From DASSHC01 sp035693105 (GTDB lineage: Bacteria > Chloroflexota > Chloroflexia > Thermomicrobiales > Thermomicrobiaceae), in the NCBI GenBank assembly GCA_035693105.1, contig DASSHC010000380.1, positions 1-35,373 of the forward strand: a stretch of DNA of 35,373 bases, given 5' to 3'. Shown in pieces: positions 15,794-26,666 of the stretch. A program made the translations under genes and the position numbers. The number at the start of each line of letters is the position of its first letter. Position 1 is the first letter of the stretch. The notes beneath the pieces are model-generated. The model worked only from the letters and a program-made list of their open reading frames with translations. It had not been told where the DNA came from and searched no databases.

Positions 15794-16261
15794 CTACTCC
15801 TCGCGCAGGCGCAGCAGGGGGTGGCCGTACTCGACGGCCTCGCCGTTGGTGACGAAGATCTCGGTCACCTCGCCGCCGCGCTCGGCCACGATCTCGTTCA
15901 TGATCTTCATCGCCTCGATGATCGCCACGGTCTGGCCCGGCTCGACGCGATCGCCGACCTCCACGAAGGGGCGGTCGCCGGGGGCGGCGGCGGCGTAGAA
16001 GGTGCCGATCATCGGCGAGCTGATCAGATAGCCGCCCGGCTGCGCGTGGCCGTCGGGAGCTGGCTCCGCTGCCGGCGTCTGAGCAACGGCGACCACCTGC
16101 GGCTGAGCGCCGGCGCTCTGCAGCGTGATGCGCAGGTCACCGTGTTGTAGCTCCAGGCTGAAGAGGCCGCCGTCGCGCATGATCTGGGTCAGCTCGCGCG
16201 CCAGTTGGGCCAGCGTGCGGTATTCGTCGGTAGCGGAGCCGGCCTCCGCGTGCGTCGCCAC
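15794..16261 (-). CDS. accB: Acetyl-CoA carboxylase biotin carboxyl carrier protein
   Basis: A 155-residue BCCP. The N-terminal dimer helix region is followed by an Ala/Pro linker (about 55-75) and a biotinyl domain with SSPMIGTFY near 81-89 and the biotin-attachment motif EAMKIMNEI; the modified lysine is K119. It carries carboxybiotin between biotin carboxylase and carboxyltransferase for malonyl-CoA synthesis. The start is a GTG two bases after the efp stop. Biotin carboxylase accC, which commonly follows accB, is absent; xseA follows instead. Confidence 0.95.
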   Translation of the reverse strand: MATHAEAGSATDEYRTLAQLARELTQIMRDGGLFSLELQHGDLRITLQSAGAQPQVVAVAQTPAAEPAPDGHAQPGGYLISSPMIGTFYAAAAPGDRPFVEVGDRVEPGQTVAIIEAMKIMNEIVAERGGEVTEIFVTNGEAVEYGHPLLRLREE

Positions 16262-16263
16262 GG

Positions 16264-16830
16264 CTAGCTCACGCGCTCGATGTACTGCCCGTTGCGGGTG
16301 TCGACCTTGACCACGTCGCCCTCGTTGACGAAGAGGGGCACGCTGACGGTGACGCCGGTCTGCAGCTTGGCGGGCTTGCTGCCGCCGGAGGCGGTGTCAC
16401 CGCGCACGCCCGGCTCGGTCTCCGTCACCTCCAGGTTGACGGTGATCGGAATCTCGACATCGACCGGTTGCCCCTGGTAGGTCAAGAGGTCGATGGTCTC
16501 GTTCTCCAGCAGGTAGTGCACGGCATCGCCCAGCGCCTCGCGGTCGAGCGGGAACTGCTCGAACGTATCCACGTCCATGAAGTTGTACTGGTCGCCCTCA
16601 TTGTAGAGGTACTGCACGCGCTGGCGCTCCATGCGGGCGGTCTGGAAGCGGGAGCCGGCCTGGAAGGTCTGCTGGGTGGTCGAGCCGGTGCGCAGGTTGC
16701 GCAGGGTGAGGCGGACGAAGGCGCTGCCGCGCCCCTGCTTGACGTGCTGGTAGTCGACGACCTTGACCAGCTCGCCGTTCATGTCGAGCGTCAAGCCCTT
16801 GCGCAGGCCGCCGGTGTCGATCATTGCCAC
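16264..16830 (-). CDS. efp: Elongation factor P
   Basis: A 188-residue EF-P with all three beta-barrel domains: an N-terminal KOW-like domain, QYLYNEGDQYNFMDVDTFEQ near 73-92, and the C-terminal signature KLQTGVTVSVPLFVNEGD. It relieves ribosome stalling at polyproline. The tip of the loop entering the peptidyl-transferase centre reads KQGRGSAF with Arg34 where E. coli has its modified Lys34, similar to Thermus. The start is a GTG with AGGAG six bases ahead; an in-frame ATG two codons later is less well spaced. Ten bases separate it from pepQ upstream. Confidence 0.97.
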   Translation of the reverse strand: MAMIDTGGLRKGLTLDMNGELVKVVDYQHVKQGRGSAFVRLTLRNLRTGSTTQQTFQAGSRFQTARMERQRVQYLYNEGDQYNFMDVDTFEQFPLDREALGDAVHYLLENETIDLLTYQGQPVDVEIPITVNLEVTETEPGVRGDTASGGSKPAKLQTGVTVSVPLFVNEGDVVKVDTRNGQYIERVS

Positions 16831-16840
16831 GAATTACTCC

Positions 16841-17935
16841 TCATCCCTCATCAATGTGATTCTTCGGCGCGCGCGTGGGCACGCGAACATCGTTGGCCTC
16901 GATGATGGCGACGTCCTCGATGCGTACCCCGCCCTGGCCCGGAATGTAGATGCCCGGCTCGATGGTGACCACCTGGTCCGGGGCCAGCGGCTGCTCCGAG
17001 CGGGCCGAGAGGCCGGGGCGCTCGTGGATCTGCACGCCGACGCCGTGCCCCAGCGAATGCGGGAAGTAGTCGCCGTAGCCCGCCTGCTCGATCACCTCGC
17101 GGGCGATGGCGTCCGCCTCGCGCCCGGTCAGCCCGGCGCGCAGGTGCTCCTCCGCGGCATCGAGCGCGCGCATGACGACCGGGTAGATCTGGCGCAGCAA
17201 CTCGTTCGGCTCGCCCACCCAGACGGTGCGGGTCAGGTCGGCGCAGTAGCCGTTGTACTCCGCGCCCATGTCGATCACGATCGGCTCGCCCGGCTGAATC
17301 TGGCGCTCGCCCGGCGTGTGGTGGGGCAGGGCGGAGTTGGGGCCGGAGGCGACGATGGTGGCGAAGGCGTTGCCGGTGGCGCCGAAGGCGCGCATGGCGG
17401 CGTCCAGTCGCCCGGCCAGCTCGCGCTCGGTTTCCCCGGCGCGCAGCTCGGCGGCTACCTGCTCCAGCGCCTGATCGGTGATAGCGATGGCGCGCTCGAT
17501 CAGCGCCAGTTCCTCCGGCGACTTGGAGACTCGCAGGTTGGCCACCAGGTCGCTCGCGTCGTGGAATTCGGCCTGCTCGCCCAACTCGCGCTCCAGCACG
17601 ACGAAGTCGGCGTGCAGGATGGCGTCGGACTCGATACCGATTCGTGTGGCGCCGATCTCCTTGAGGACCTCGGCGTCGCCGGCCGCCAGCGGGCGCAGCT
17701 TGTCGAACACGTCAAAATCCGGCGCCTGCTCGCGCGCGCGGGTGGCCTCCAGCGGGCTGACGACCAGGACCGCGCGCTCCTGGCTGACGACGACGTGGCC
17801 GGCTGACTCGTTGGGCGGGTGATCCTCGGCTTCGAAGCCGGTGAGGTAGCGGCGGTTGAAGGGGTTAGTAATGACGATCGCATCCAGCTCAGCCTGCGCG
17901 AGGGCCTCACGCAGGGCGGTCAGCCGACTGTGCAT
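16841..17935 (-). CDS. pepQ: Xaa-Pro aminopeptidase family protein (M24)
   Basis: A 364-residue M24 metallopeptidase: a creatinase-like N-terminal domain (1-130) and a pita-bread catalytic domain. Predicted metal ligands are all present: D222 and D233 (VIDMGAEYNGYCADLTRT), H297 (HSLGHGVGV), E326 (TIEPGIYI) and E340 (GVRIED). Such enzymes remove N-terminal residues before proline or cleave X-Pro dipeptides. The aroQ-pepQ-efp order is widespread in Gram-positive and related bacteria. The ATG lies 29 bases inside the end of aroQ. The symbol is given by context; exopeptidase subtype is not determined. Confidence 0.9.
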   Translation of the reverse strand: MHSRLTALREALAQAELDAIVITNPFNRRYLTGFEAEDHPPNESAGHVVVSQERAVLVVSPLEATRAREQAPDFDVFDKLRPLAAGDAEVLKEIGATRIGIESDAILHADFVVLERELGEQAEFHDASDLVANLRVSKSPEELALIERAIAITDQALEQVAAELRAGETERELAGRLDAAMRAFGATGNAFATIVASGPNSALPHHTPGERQIQPGEPIVIDMGAEYNGYCADLTRTVWVGEPNELLRQIYPVVMRALDAAEEHLRAGLTGREADAIAREVIEQAGYGDYFPHSLGHGVGVQIHERPGLSARSEQPLAPDQVVTIEPGIYIPGQGGVRIEDVAIIEANDVRVPTRAPKNHIDEG

Positions 17936-18383
17936 CCTTGGCGGTCTCCATGAGGTAGCGCAAGGCGAGCAGGTACCCGCTTGCTCCCAGGCCGGCGATC
18001 TGGCCGGTCACCACGGGGGATATCACCGACACATGGCGGAACGGCTCGCGCTTGTAGATATTGCTCAGGTGGACCTCGATGGCCGGAGCCGGCACGGCTG
18101 CCAGCGCGTCGCGCACCGCGATGCTGTAGTGGGTCAGCGCCCCCGGATTGATGACTATACCACAGGCGCGAAAGCCGTAGCGCTGGATCTCATCCACGAT
18201 CGTACCCTCGTGGTTCGACTGCGCGATCACCACTTCGAACCCATGCTCGGCCGCGACGGCACGGATCGCCTGATTGATCTGCTCCAACGTCGTCGCACCG
18301 TAGATGGCCGGTTCGCGCTGGCCGAGCAGATTCAGGTTCGGTCCGTGTAGGACGAGGATGGTGCGCTCGCCGCTCTCGCTCAC
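17907..18383 (-). CDS. aroQ: 3-dehydroquinate dehydratase, type II
   Basis: A 158-residue type II dehydroquinase of the shikimate pathway. Signature segments: VLHGPNLNLLGQREPAIYG (catalytic Tyr28), AQSNHEG near 54-60, INPGALTHYSIAVRDAL near 78-94, EVHLSNIYKREPFR near 103-116 and GLGASGYLLAL. It converts 3-dehydroquinate to 3-dehydroshikimate by anti elimination. The start is a GTG sharing GTGA with the stop of the GH18 gene, and the end overlaps pepQ by 29 bases, so it is firmly inside the operon. Confidence 0.97.
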   Translation of the reverse strand: MSESGERTILVLHGPNLNLLGQREPAIYGATTLEQINQAIRAVAAEHGFEVVIAQSNHEGTIVDEIQRYGFRACGIVINPGALTHYSIAVRDALAAVPAPAIEVHLSNIYKREPFRHVSVISPVVTGQIAGLGASGYLLALRYLMETAKDAQSADRPA

Positions 18384-20116
18384 CGGATCCAGCCTTTCGC
18401 CTGCAACTCGTTGTTGCCGAGCAGCCCCAGGAGCACGTCGTAGGGCGCGGCGTTCTCCGGATGGTACTCGAAGCGCGCCCGCTCGAAGTATTGCACCGTC
18501 AGGCCGGTGGCCGGGTCGGTGAAGGGCTGGCTGATCGGGTAGCCGAACAGGGCCAGCGACTCGCGGTAGGAGACGCCGGGGTCGCCGAACTCCAGCCCGT
18601 GGCCGTGCCAGTAGTCGCGGAAGAGACCGCAGAGCGAGTGGCCGGTCGCGGCGAAGTTCTCGCAGCCGGGCGCCGGCGCCGCGTTCGCGGGCAGCGGCTG
18701 GAAGGCGGACAAATTCGTCAGCCCGAGCCGCCGCGCCTCCGACCAGCCGAGCAAGCCCAGCTCGACCTCATAGGGCGTGCCCTTGAATTCCGGGTGATAT
18801 TCGAAACGTTGGCGCTCGACGTACTGCACCGTGTAGCCGCCCTCGGTGAACTCCTCGGTCTGTGGGTAGCCGAAGACCGGCAGGCCGCCCGACTGACTCC
18901 AGAAGGTCTTGAAGCCGTAGGCCAGGCTGTGGCCGGTGGCGCTGAAGTAGGTGCGATCGGCGCTGCTGGTGAAGGGCGGGATGCGCGTGGCCGGAGTGTT
19001 TAGCCGCGCGATCTCGTTCCAGGCGGCGGGGTCCTCCTGGCCGAGCCGCCAGCTGGCGAAGCCGGCCAGGCGGTTGTCGAGCATCACCTGGAGCTTGGCG
19101 TGCAGGCTATCGGCGTCCTCGTACCAGACCTGGTGGCTGTGGCCGGCGCTGTCGGTGTACGTGAACCAGGGAGTCTGCGACGTGCTGTCGAACTGGCGTG
19201 CCACGCCGGGCTGGGCCAACAGCGTGGCGGTCTGATCGAAGCGGACCGAGTGGGCGCTGTCGCCGCTGGTGGTGTCCCAGTCGTAGCCGTAGAAGGGCAC
19301 GCCGAGGATGACCCTGCCGGCGGAGATGCGCGAGGTGGTGTAGGCGGCGACCTTCTGCACCCAGTCGGCGGGCGCGACGGCGCCGGGTGCGCCGCCGGCG
19401 TAGTGGAAATCGTAGGCCATGATCGCCACGTAGTCGTTGACCTTGCCGAGCGCGGCGTAGTCGAAGGCGCCGGCCCAGCCGGTCTGCGCGTCATTGGTGC
19501 GGGCGGCCAGCGCCTGCGTCACCATCTTGCCTTGTGCGTGCAGCCTCGCCGCCAGCCGCTGCATGAAGTCGGTCAGCAGCGGGCTATCGGCGGGATTGAG
19601 CCCCTCGAAGTCGATGTGGATGCCGTCGAAGTCGTTCGCGAGGACCAGGTTGGTAATGGTAGCCGCCACCGCGTCGCGCTGGGCGGGGCTGGCCATGCTG
19701 GCGTGGAAGGCGTCGTACTGGGCGACGTTCTTGATCATCGGCAAGATGCGCACGCCCGCGTCGCGCATCAGCGCCAGGGCGGTGTCGTTGGTCGTGTCCT
19801 TGATCGTGCCGTCGGCGTTGAGCTGGTAGAAGTAGGGCACGACGACATCGAGCTGGCCGATGTGCTGGCGCAGGGTGGCGAGCGAGGTGGTGTCGTAGGT
19901 GACGTAGTAGCCCCAGCGCTGCGTGGCCAGTTCGGGGGGCGCCGTGGCGGGCGCGGCGGTTGCGGGCGCCAGCGCGGCGCTCGGCGCGGCGGGCGCGACG
20001 GACGGCGCCGTCGACACATCCGATAACAGCGCGACCGGCATAAGCGCCAGCCCGACCAGCGCGGCAACCTGCAGCAGCCCGAGCGTCCCCAGGCGCAGGG
20101 CGATCCCCCGTATCAT
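18380..20116 (-). CDS. Secreted or anchored GH18-like glycoside hydrolase with two C-terminal TGHSL/FGYP repeats
   Basis: About 578 residues. A basic start plus a hydrophobic stretch (LGLLQVAALVGLALMPVAL) gives a signal peptide or anchor, followed by an Ala/Pro/Thr linker. The TIM-barrel domain has the GH18 active-site pattern FDGIHIDFE (catalytic Glu about residue 171), VAIMAYDFHY and LGVPFYGYDW, like chitinase and spore-cortex YaaH/CwlE-type enzymes. Two repeats of about 75 residues follow, each with TGHSL, FGYP, VQYxERxRFEYHPE and LLGLLG-like strings. ATG 20116 is preferred because it leads directly into the signal and has AAGGGG upstream; an in-frame GTG at 20182 adds 22 residues. Its stop overlaps the aroQ start, an odd partner for housekeeping genes. 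Substrate probably N-acetylglucosamine-containing glycan (inference). Confidence 0.85.
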   Translation of the reverse strand: MIRGIALRLGTLGLLQVAALVGLALMPVALLSDVSTAPSVAPAAPSAALAPATAAPATAPPELATQRWGYYVTYDTTSLATLRQHIGQLDVVVPYFYQLNADGTIKDTTNDTALALMRDAGVRILPMIKNVAQYDAFHASMASPAQRDAVAATITNLVLANDFDGIHIDFEGLNPADSPLLTDFMQRLAARLHAQGKMVTQALAARTNDAQTGWAGAFDYAALGKVNDYVAIMAYDFHYAGGAPGAVAPADWVQKVAAYTTSRISAGRVILGVPFYGYDWDTTSGDSAHSVRFDQTATLLAQPGVARQFDSTSQTPWFTYTDSAGHSHQVWYEDADSLHAKLQVMLDNRLAGFASWRLGQEDPAAWNEIARLNTPATRIPPFTSSADRTYFSATGHSLAYGFKTFWSQSGGLPVFGYPQTEEFTEGGYTVQYVERQRFEYHPEFKGTPYEVELGLLGWSEARRLGLTNLSAFQPLPANAAPAPGCENFAATGHSLCGLFRDYWHGHGLEFGDPGVSYRESLALFGYPISQPFTDPATGLTVQYFERARFEYHPENAAPYDVLLGLLGNNELQAKGWIR

Positions 20117-20284
20117 GGCAATCCGTTCCCCTTCCCCTGCCCCAGGTTCCGTTCGGCTGCGAACGTTGTCGCGCGCGCTCACGCGGCCGGTCAGGTTTGG
20201 CGAGTTAACGCGGCATTCTAGCGTGAGTCGCGTGGGACCGAAATTCGGATCGCCGCCATTCTCCGAGACCGCCGCGTTCGCGTC

Positions 20285-20492
20285 GCGCCGACTCCGTCCG
20301 GCTCAAGCCGCAGCGCTGAATCCACGGAGCCCAATGAGGGGCTGAGAGTTGCTGCCGCCGGGTTGACTTGAATCGCGTCATGATACCGCGACGGTTCACC
20401 GAGATAGCCGCCATTGTTCCATCATCGCCCAGGCAAAACCCAGCCCCTTCAGCGGGCTTCGTGGATTCAGCCCGGGAATTGATTCCCGGGCG
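20285..20492. repeat. Divergent pair of family B hairpin repeats (second copy)
   Basis: Unit B3 (20285-20346, minus, decayed) and unit B4 (20435-20492, plus, well preserved) face away from each other as at 13864-14173. B4 has AGCCC...GGGCT and a palindrome CCCGGGAAT with ATTCCCGGG (20471-20490). An 88-base spacer separates them. They occupy most of the 452-base gene-free gap 20117-20568; nothing else is recognised there. Confidence 0.8.
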
Positions 20493-20568
20493 TCACGCGG
20501 CACCCATAACCCGCGGGCCACGACCTACCGTCACCCGAAGCCGTGTCACTGACTACCGCCTGGTCCCC

Positions 20569-21798
20569 TCACCCCCGCGGCGCCGACTGGGCGCTCACCG
20601 CCGGGACGTAGACCTTGACCGGGACCGGAGTGCCTTCGCCCTGGAAGGTCGCCTGGCCGTTGAAGACGACCAGCGGCACCAGGTACTGCACGCCGCTCGG
20701 GGAGCCGGCGATGGTGTAGGCGATCGAGGCGCCGGTGATGGTGGCCGTGCCCTGGAGATTGCCGCTCGGCAGCGCGTTGGGATCGACCTCCAGATAGCCC
20801 TGGCCCTGCTGGGCGTCGGACCAGAGATCGTCGGCGGCGCGCAGCCCGTAGCTGGCTTGCTGAGTATCGCCGGGCCAGCGGCAGTCCGCCTCCTGCACCT
20901 GCCCGCCCGGCCCGAGCGTCACCGTCGCCGAGGGCGTGGCCGAGAGGATGGTGTCGGGATCGGCGGGCTTGATGCGCACTTGCACCTTGCCGGCAGACTC
21001 GTCGCGCGCCACCACCTGGCCAGCTCCCAGGTTGGCGCCGACCAGATCGTGCTGCACGAGCCAGGAGCGGGCGGTCTGGACCGCCGTGTCGTCGTCCGGC
21101 AGCGGCGCGGTGGTCGGCGTCGCCGTCTCGGCCCCGGCGATGTATTGCACGAAGTTGCCGGCCACGTAGAGCTCGCCACCACCTGAGACGCGGAAGGCGC
21201 CCCCCTGATCGCTGACCTCGCCGGTCAGGCCAAGCGACTTCGCCAGGGCCCCCACGTCGTCGCTTGTCCACTTGCGTGGTTGGAGCTCGTAGACCGGTGC
21301 GCTCTGCGGCACCTGTTGCAGGCTCATGTCGAGCCGGTAGTCGAGCGACATCTGACGCCCGGCGGCGTTGCCGGTCGGGATGTCAGCCGGCGGCAGTTCT
21401 CCGAAGGCGCCGGTCGCGGGCTTGCTGGGCGTGGTCGGCGCGGGGGTCGGTGCGGCGGTGCTGGTGGGCGCCGGGGTCTCAGCGCTGGTGCCGGTGGCCG
21501 TCGGCTTGGGAGTGGGAGCGGTGGTCGGCGCCGCGGTGACGGTCGCCGTGGCCACCGGGGTCTCACTCGTGGTGGCGGTCGGGCTGGGCGCCAGCGCGAT
21601 GGTGGTGGGACTCGGGGTGGCGCCGGCCGCCGGTGACGAGGACGATTTCCCGAAGCCGAACGCCAGCCAGGCGACCAGCGCGGCCACGATCACCAGCAGC
21701 GAGGTCGCCACCACGATGGCGACCGAGGACGAGCTGCCGGTGCGGCGCGCGCCACGCCGGGGCCGTCGAGGCGGGGGTTGGTTCCTGCGTTGTGCCAT
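20569..21798 (-). CDS. Membrane-anchored protein with Thr/Pro-rich stalk, function unknown
   Basis: A 409-residue protein. Residues 1-22 are strongly basic and Pro/Arg-rich (cytoplasmic). A single membrane helix spans about 25-48 (VAIVVATSLLVIVAALVAWLAF). A low-complexity Thr/Pro/Ala stalk covers about 52-133, then comes an extracytoplasmic domain of about 270 residues with WTSDDVGALAKSLGLTGEV, GGGELYVAGNFVQYIAG and repeated short strands. The topology is type II (N-in). I recognise no catalytic family; the domain could be a ligand-binding or regulatory sensor. ATG 21798 has GGAG unusually close (three bases). uvrB lies upstream on the same strand at 188 bases, too far to claim coupling. Confidence 0.8.
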   Translation of the reverse strand: MAQRRNQPPPRRPRRGARRTGSSSSVAIVVATSLLVIVAALVAWLAFGFGKSSSSPAAGATPSPTTIALAPSPTATTSETPVATATVTAAPTTAPTPKPTATGTSAETPAPTSTAAPTPAPTTPSKPATGAFGELPPADIPTGNAAGRQMSLDYRLDMSLQQVPQSAPVYELQPRKWTSDDVGALAKSLGLTGEVSDQGGAFRVSGGGELYVAGNFVQYIAGAETATPTTAPLPDDDTAVQTARSWLVQHDLVGANLGAGQVVARDESAGKVQVRIKPADPDTILSATPSATVTLGPGGQVQEADCRWPGDTQQASYGLRAADDLWSDAQQGQGYLEVDPNALPSGNLQGTATITGASIAYTIAGSPSGVQYLVPLVVFNGQATFQGEGTPVPVKVYVPAVSAQSAPRG

Positions 21799-21985
21799 GC
21801 GCTCCGTTGCTCTCTAGCGCGGGCAGTCCCGGGGCGAGCGACCGGCCGCCGGCGCTACGGCGAATCTCCTGCTCACGGCCACTAAGGATGCCATGCGCGA
21901 GGGACGGGCGAGGGAGGGCAGGCGCGCATCGCCGGCGCGAGGGGAGGCGTACTCCTCTCCCGCTCACACGCCGTGGCAGGAACGC

Positions 21986-23977
<1,992 letters not shown>

Positions 23978-24045
23978 CGGCCGCTCCTGTCTTGCGCACG
24001 CCTGTTCTGATGCGGCTCTAAGTATACCGAAGTGGGGGAGAAGAG

Positions 24046-24073
24046 GGCGGCCGTGGAGACTTCCACGGCCGCC
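24046..24073 (-). terminator. Perfect 12-bp hairpin between the MmpL gene and uvrB
   Basis: GGCGGCCGTGGA pairs perfectly with TCCACGGCCGCC around a four-base loop (GACT), 20 bases beyond the MmpL stop. No T-run follows. It probably separates the transporter transcript from uvrB. Confidence 0.6.
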
Positions 24074-24092
24074 GCAGGACCGCTTGAAGCGG

Positions 24093-26366
24093 CTAGTCGT
24101 CGGTGCCGAGCGCCGCCAATTCGGTGACCGGAGCGGGGGTCTGCGCTGGGGTAGGCCGGCCGCCCTCGATGCGCAGGTCCGGCAGCCACTCGAGCCAGCG
24201 CGGCAGGTACCAGTTGGCGTTGCCCAGCAGCGTCATCGCCGCCGGCACCAGCACCGAACGCACGATCGTTGCATCCAGCAGCACGGCCACGCCCAGGCCG
24301 AAGCCCAACTGCTGGAAGGCCGACAGCCGACCGGCCGCGAAGCCGGCGAAGACGACCACCATGATCAGCGCCGCGCCGGTGATCAGCCGCGCCGTGGCCT
24401 GCAAACCCACCGCGACCGAGGTGCGGTTGGCGCCGGTCTCATCATAGTGCTCGCGGATGCGGCTGAGCAGGAAGACGTGGTAGTCCATGCTCAGCCCGAA
24501 CAGCACGCAGAAGAGCATGATCGGCACCCAGGCCTCGATCGTCGGCGTCTGCTGGAAGCCGAAGAGGTTGTGCAGGTAGCCCTTCTGGAAAATCAGCACC
24601 ATCAAGCCGTAGGTCGCGCCGACCGAGAGCAGGTTCATCAGGATCGCCTTCACCGGCACGACCAGCGAGCGGAAGGCGAGCAGCAAGAGCAGGAAGCTCA
24701 GCCCCAGCACCCAGACGAAGATCACCGGGGTGTACTGGTCGATAATGTGGAAGAAGTCGGCGTTGGAGGCCGTGGAGCCGGTGACGTAGACCTGGTCGGC
24801 GGCCCCGCCGAAGGCGCTGGGGATCAGTTGCTTCCGCAGCGTCGTCAGCGTATCGTAGGCCGCCTCCGAGTTGGAATCCCGCGTGAGCGTCGCCTTGACC
24901 AGCGCCAGGTCGTTTGCCTGATTCCACTCGACCGTGACGGTCGGCAGGAAGTCCCCTTCAGCCTTGATCGCCTCGGTCAGTGTGGCAATGTTCGCCTCAG
25001 TCTGGGCATTCTTGGGCGCGTCGACCACGATCTCGTAGGGGGCCAGCACGCCGGCCGAGAAGTCCCGGTTCAGGATGGCGTAGGCGGACTTGGTGTCGCT
25101 CGGCGGCAGCGTCTCGATGCCGGCGGTGCCGCGGTGCATATTGACGTAGGGGATGGCGACCGCGCCCAGCAGCACGACGGCCACCACGACGGCTGGCACC
25201 GGGTGCGTCATCACCACGCGCGCGACCGTGCCCCAGAAGCCGCGGTGGATCGTCTCGTGGTCGTAGCGCTCCTGCTCGGCCACCGCGGCGGCGTCGTAGC
25301 GGCGGCGGCGCGGCCAGTCGATCTTGTCGCCGATCAGGCTGAGCATCGCGGGAACCAGGGTCAACATGGCCGCGACGGCCACGATGACGACCAGCACGGC
25401 GCCGGTGCCCAGGCTGTGGAAGATGGTCGAGGGCATCAGCAGCATGCCCGAGAGGGCGAAGACGACGGTGATGCCGGAGAAGAGGACGGCCTTGCTGGCG
25501 GTCGCGCCAGCGCGCGTGATCGCCTCCAGCGTGTCGAGGCCGTGGCGCCGCTCCTCGCGGTAGCGGGTCACGATAAAGAGCGCGTAGTCGATGCCGACGG
25601 CCAAGCCGATCATGGTGATCATGTTGACCACGTAGAACGACAGGTCCATCACCCGGCCGACCAGCGCGGTCAGGCCGACCGCCACCACGATCGAGGAGAT
25701 GGCCAGCAGGAGCGGCACGCCGGCGGCGACCAGCGCGCCGAAGACCAGCACCAGGATGATCAAGGTGATCGGCAGCGCGAACTGCTCGGCCTTCTCCAGG
25801 TCACTGGAGGCGATGTCGTTGAATTCCTTGTTGGCGCTGATGTCGCCCACGGTCAGCACCTGCACGTCGGCGCTCTCCGCCTGATGCACCGCGTCGAGGT
25901 AGGCGTCACCGCGGTCGGTGACCGCCTCGTTGGTGCCGGCGAAGGTGACCGGGATCAGCATCGAGTGGCGGTCCTTGGACACGAGCTGCGCCGCGCTCGG
26001 CGCGCCCGCCGCCTGGAGTTGATAGTAGTTCGGCGCCGACTCGGTCAGTCCGTCGAGCCCGGCGAGATTGGCCGCCAGGTGATCGACGGTGGCCTTGAAG
26101 GCGGGGTCATCGACGGTGGCGTGGTCCGAGTGGACGACGATCGACTCGGTCATGGCGGTCGCGCCGGTGAGCCGCTGCTCGATCAACTCGGCGCCTCTCT
26201 TCGATTCCGGCGTGCCGGTGAAGTTGGCGTCGGTCGTCAGCGCCTTGCCCAAGCCGGATGCCGAAACGCCCGCCAAAACCAGGATGATGAGCCAGAGGCC
26301 CAGTACACGCCAGGGATGTCGCGCGCTCGCGCGGGCCAGTCCGGCAGTAGAGAGCAATGCTCGCAT
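24093..26366 (-). CDS. MMPL/RND-family transporter
   Basis: A 757-residue polytopic protein with two RND halves: one helix near 20-38, a periplasmic loop (about 40-195), five or six helices (196-345), then the pattern again with a loop (405-545) and helices to about 725. Asp-Tyr pairs that carry protons in MmpL3-type pumps are present in both halves: GLAVGIDYALF (D260-Y261) and LFGLSMDYHVF (D628-Y629). Such pumps export lipids or hydrophobic compounds; the cargo here is unknown. The ATG at 26366 has AAGGG ten bases ahead. An MFS gene lies 300 bases upstream on the same strand, and a hairpin follows the stop. Confidence 0.93.
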   Translation of the reverse strand: MRALLSTAGLARASARHPWRVLGLWLIILVLAGVSASGLGKALTTDANFTGTPESKRGAELIEQRLTGATAMTESIVVHSDHATVDDPAFKATVDHLAANLAGLDGLTESAPNYYQLQAAGAPSAAQLVSKDRHSMLIPVTFAGTNEAVTDRGDAYLDAVHQAESADVQVLTVGDISANKEFNDIASSDLEKAEQFALPITLIILVLVFGALVAAGVPLLLAISSIVVAVGLTALVGRVMDLSFYVVNMITMIGLAVGIDYALFIVTRYREERRHGLDTLEAITRAGATASKAVLFSGITVVFALSGMLLMPSTIFHSLGTGAVLVVIVAVAAMLTLVPAMLSLIGDKIDWPRRRRYDAAAVAEQERYDHETIHRGFWGTVARVVMTHPVPAVVVAVVLLGAVAIPYVNMHRGTAGIETLPPSDTKSAYAILNRDFSAGVLAPYEIVVDAPKNAQTEANIATLTEAIKAEGDFLPTVTVEWNQANDLALVKATLTRDSNSEAAYDTLTTLRKQLIPSAFGGAADQVYVTGSTASNADFFHIIDQYTPVIFVWVLGLSFLLLLLAFRSLVVPVKAILMNLLSVGATYGLMVLIFQKGYLHNLFGFQQTPTIEAWVPIMLFCVLFGLSMDYHVFLLSRIREHYDETGANRTSVAVGLQATARLITGAALIMVVVFAGFAAGRLSAFQQLGFGLGVAVLLDATIVRSVLVPAAMTLLGNANWYLPRWLEWLPDLRIEGGRPTPAQTPAPVTELAALGTDD

Positions 26367-26483
26367 CTTGCCTACCCTTCTCTCCCGTAATTCCGCGATT
26401 CACGGCGCCGGTCGACGCTCGCTTCTCTCCTCGCTCAGTATCGTGGTGCGGCGAGGACCAGTCATCGGACAACGGAACGGCGG

Positions 26484-26507
26484 CGGCCTGTCCCTTCGGA
26501 CAGGCCG
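26484..26507. other. Perfect 10-bp hairpin upstream of the MmpL gene
   Basis: CGGCCTGTCC pairs with GGACAGGCCG around a CTTC loop, 118 bases before the transporter ATG. It could be a terminator for the upstream MFS gene, an attenuator or an operator. The rest of the 300-base gap 26367-26666 shows only a decayed family A unit. Confidence 0.45.
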
Positions 26508-26540
26508 GTAGCTCGGCAGGGTGGCGGGGGCACGTGAGGC

Positions 26541-26567
26541 TGCCCATCGAGCGCAGTCGCGGGATCC
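26541..26567 (+). repeat. Decayed family A repeat unit
   Basis: Retains CGAGCGCAGTCG and GGGATCC of the 8797-8831 unit with small deletions; stands alone between the MFS and MmpL genes. Confidence 0.6.
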
Positions 26568-26666
26568 GTCTCGTCCTACGTCCCGACCTGGTCGTAAGCC
26601 ACCGCCCCGACGAGCTCCCCTTCGCTGAGCAATAGGGGCCGTGCGGGATGAGGGGGACCGTCGGCC

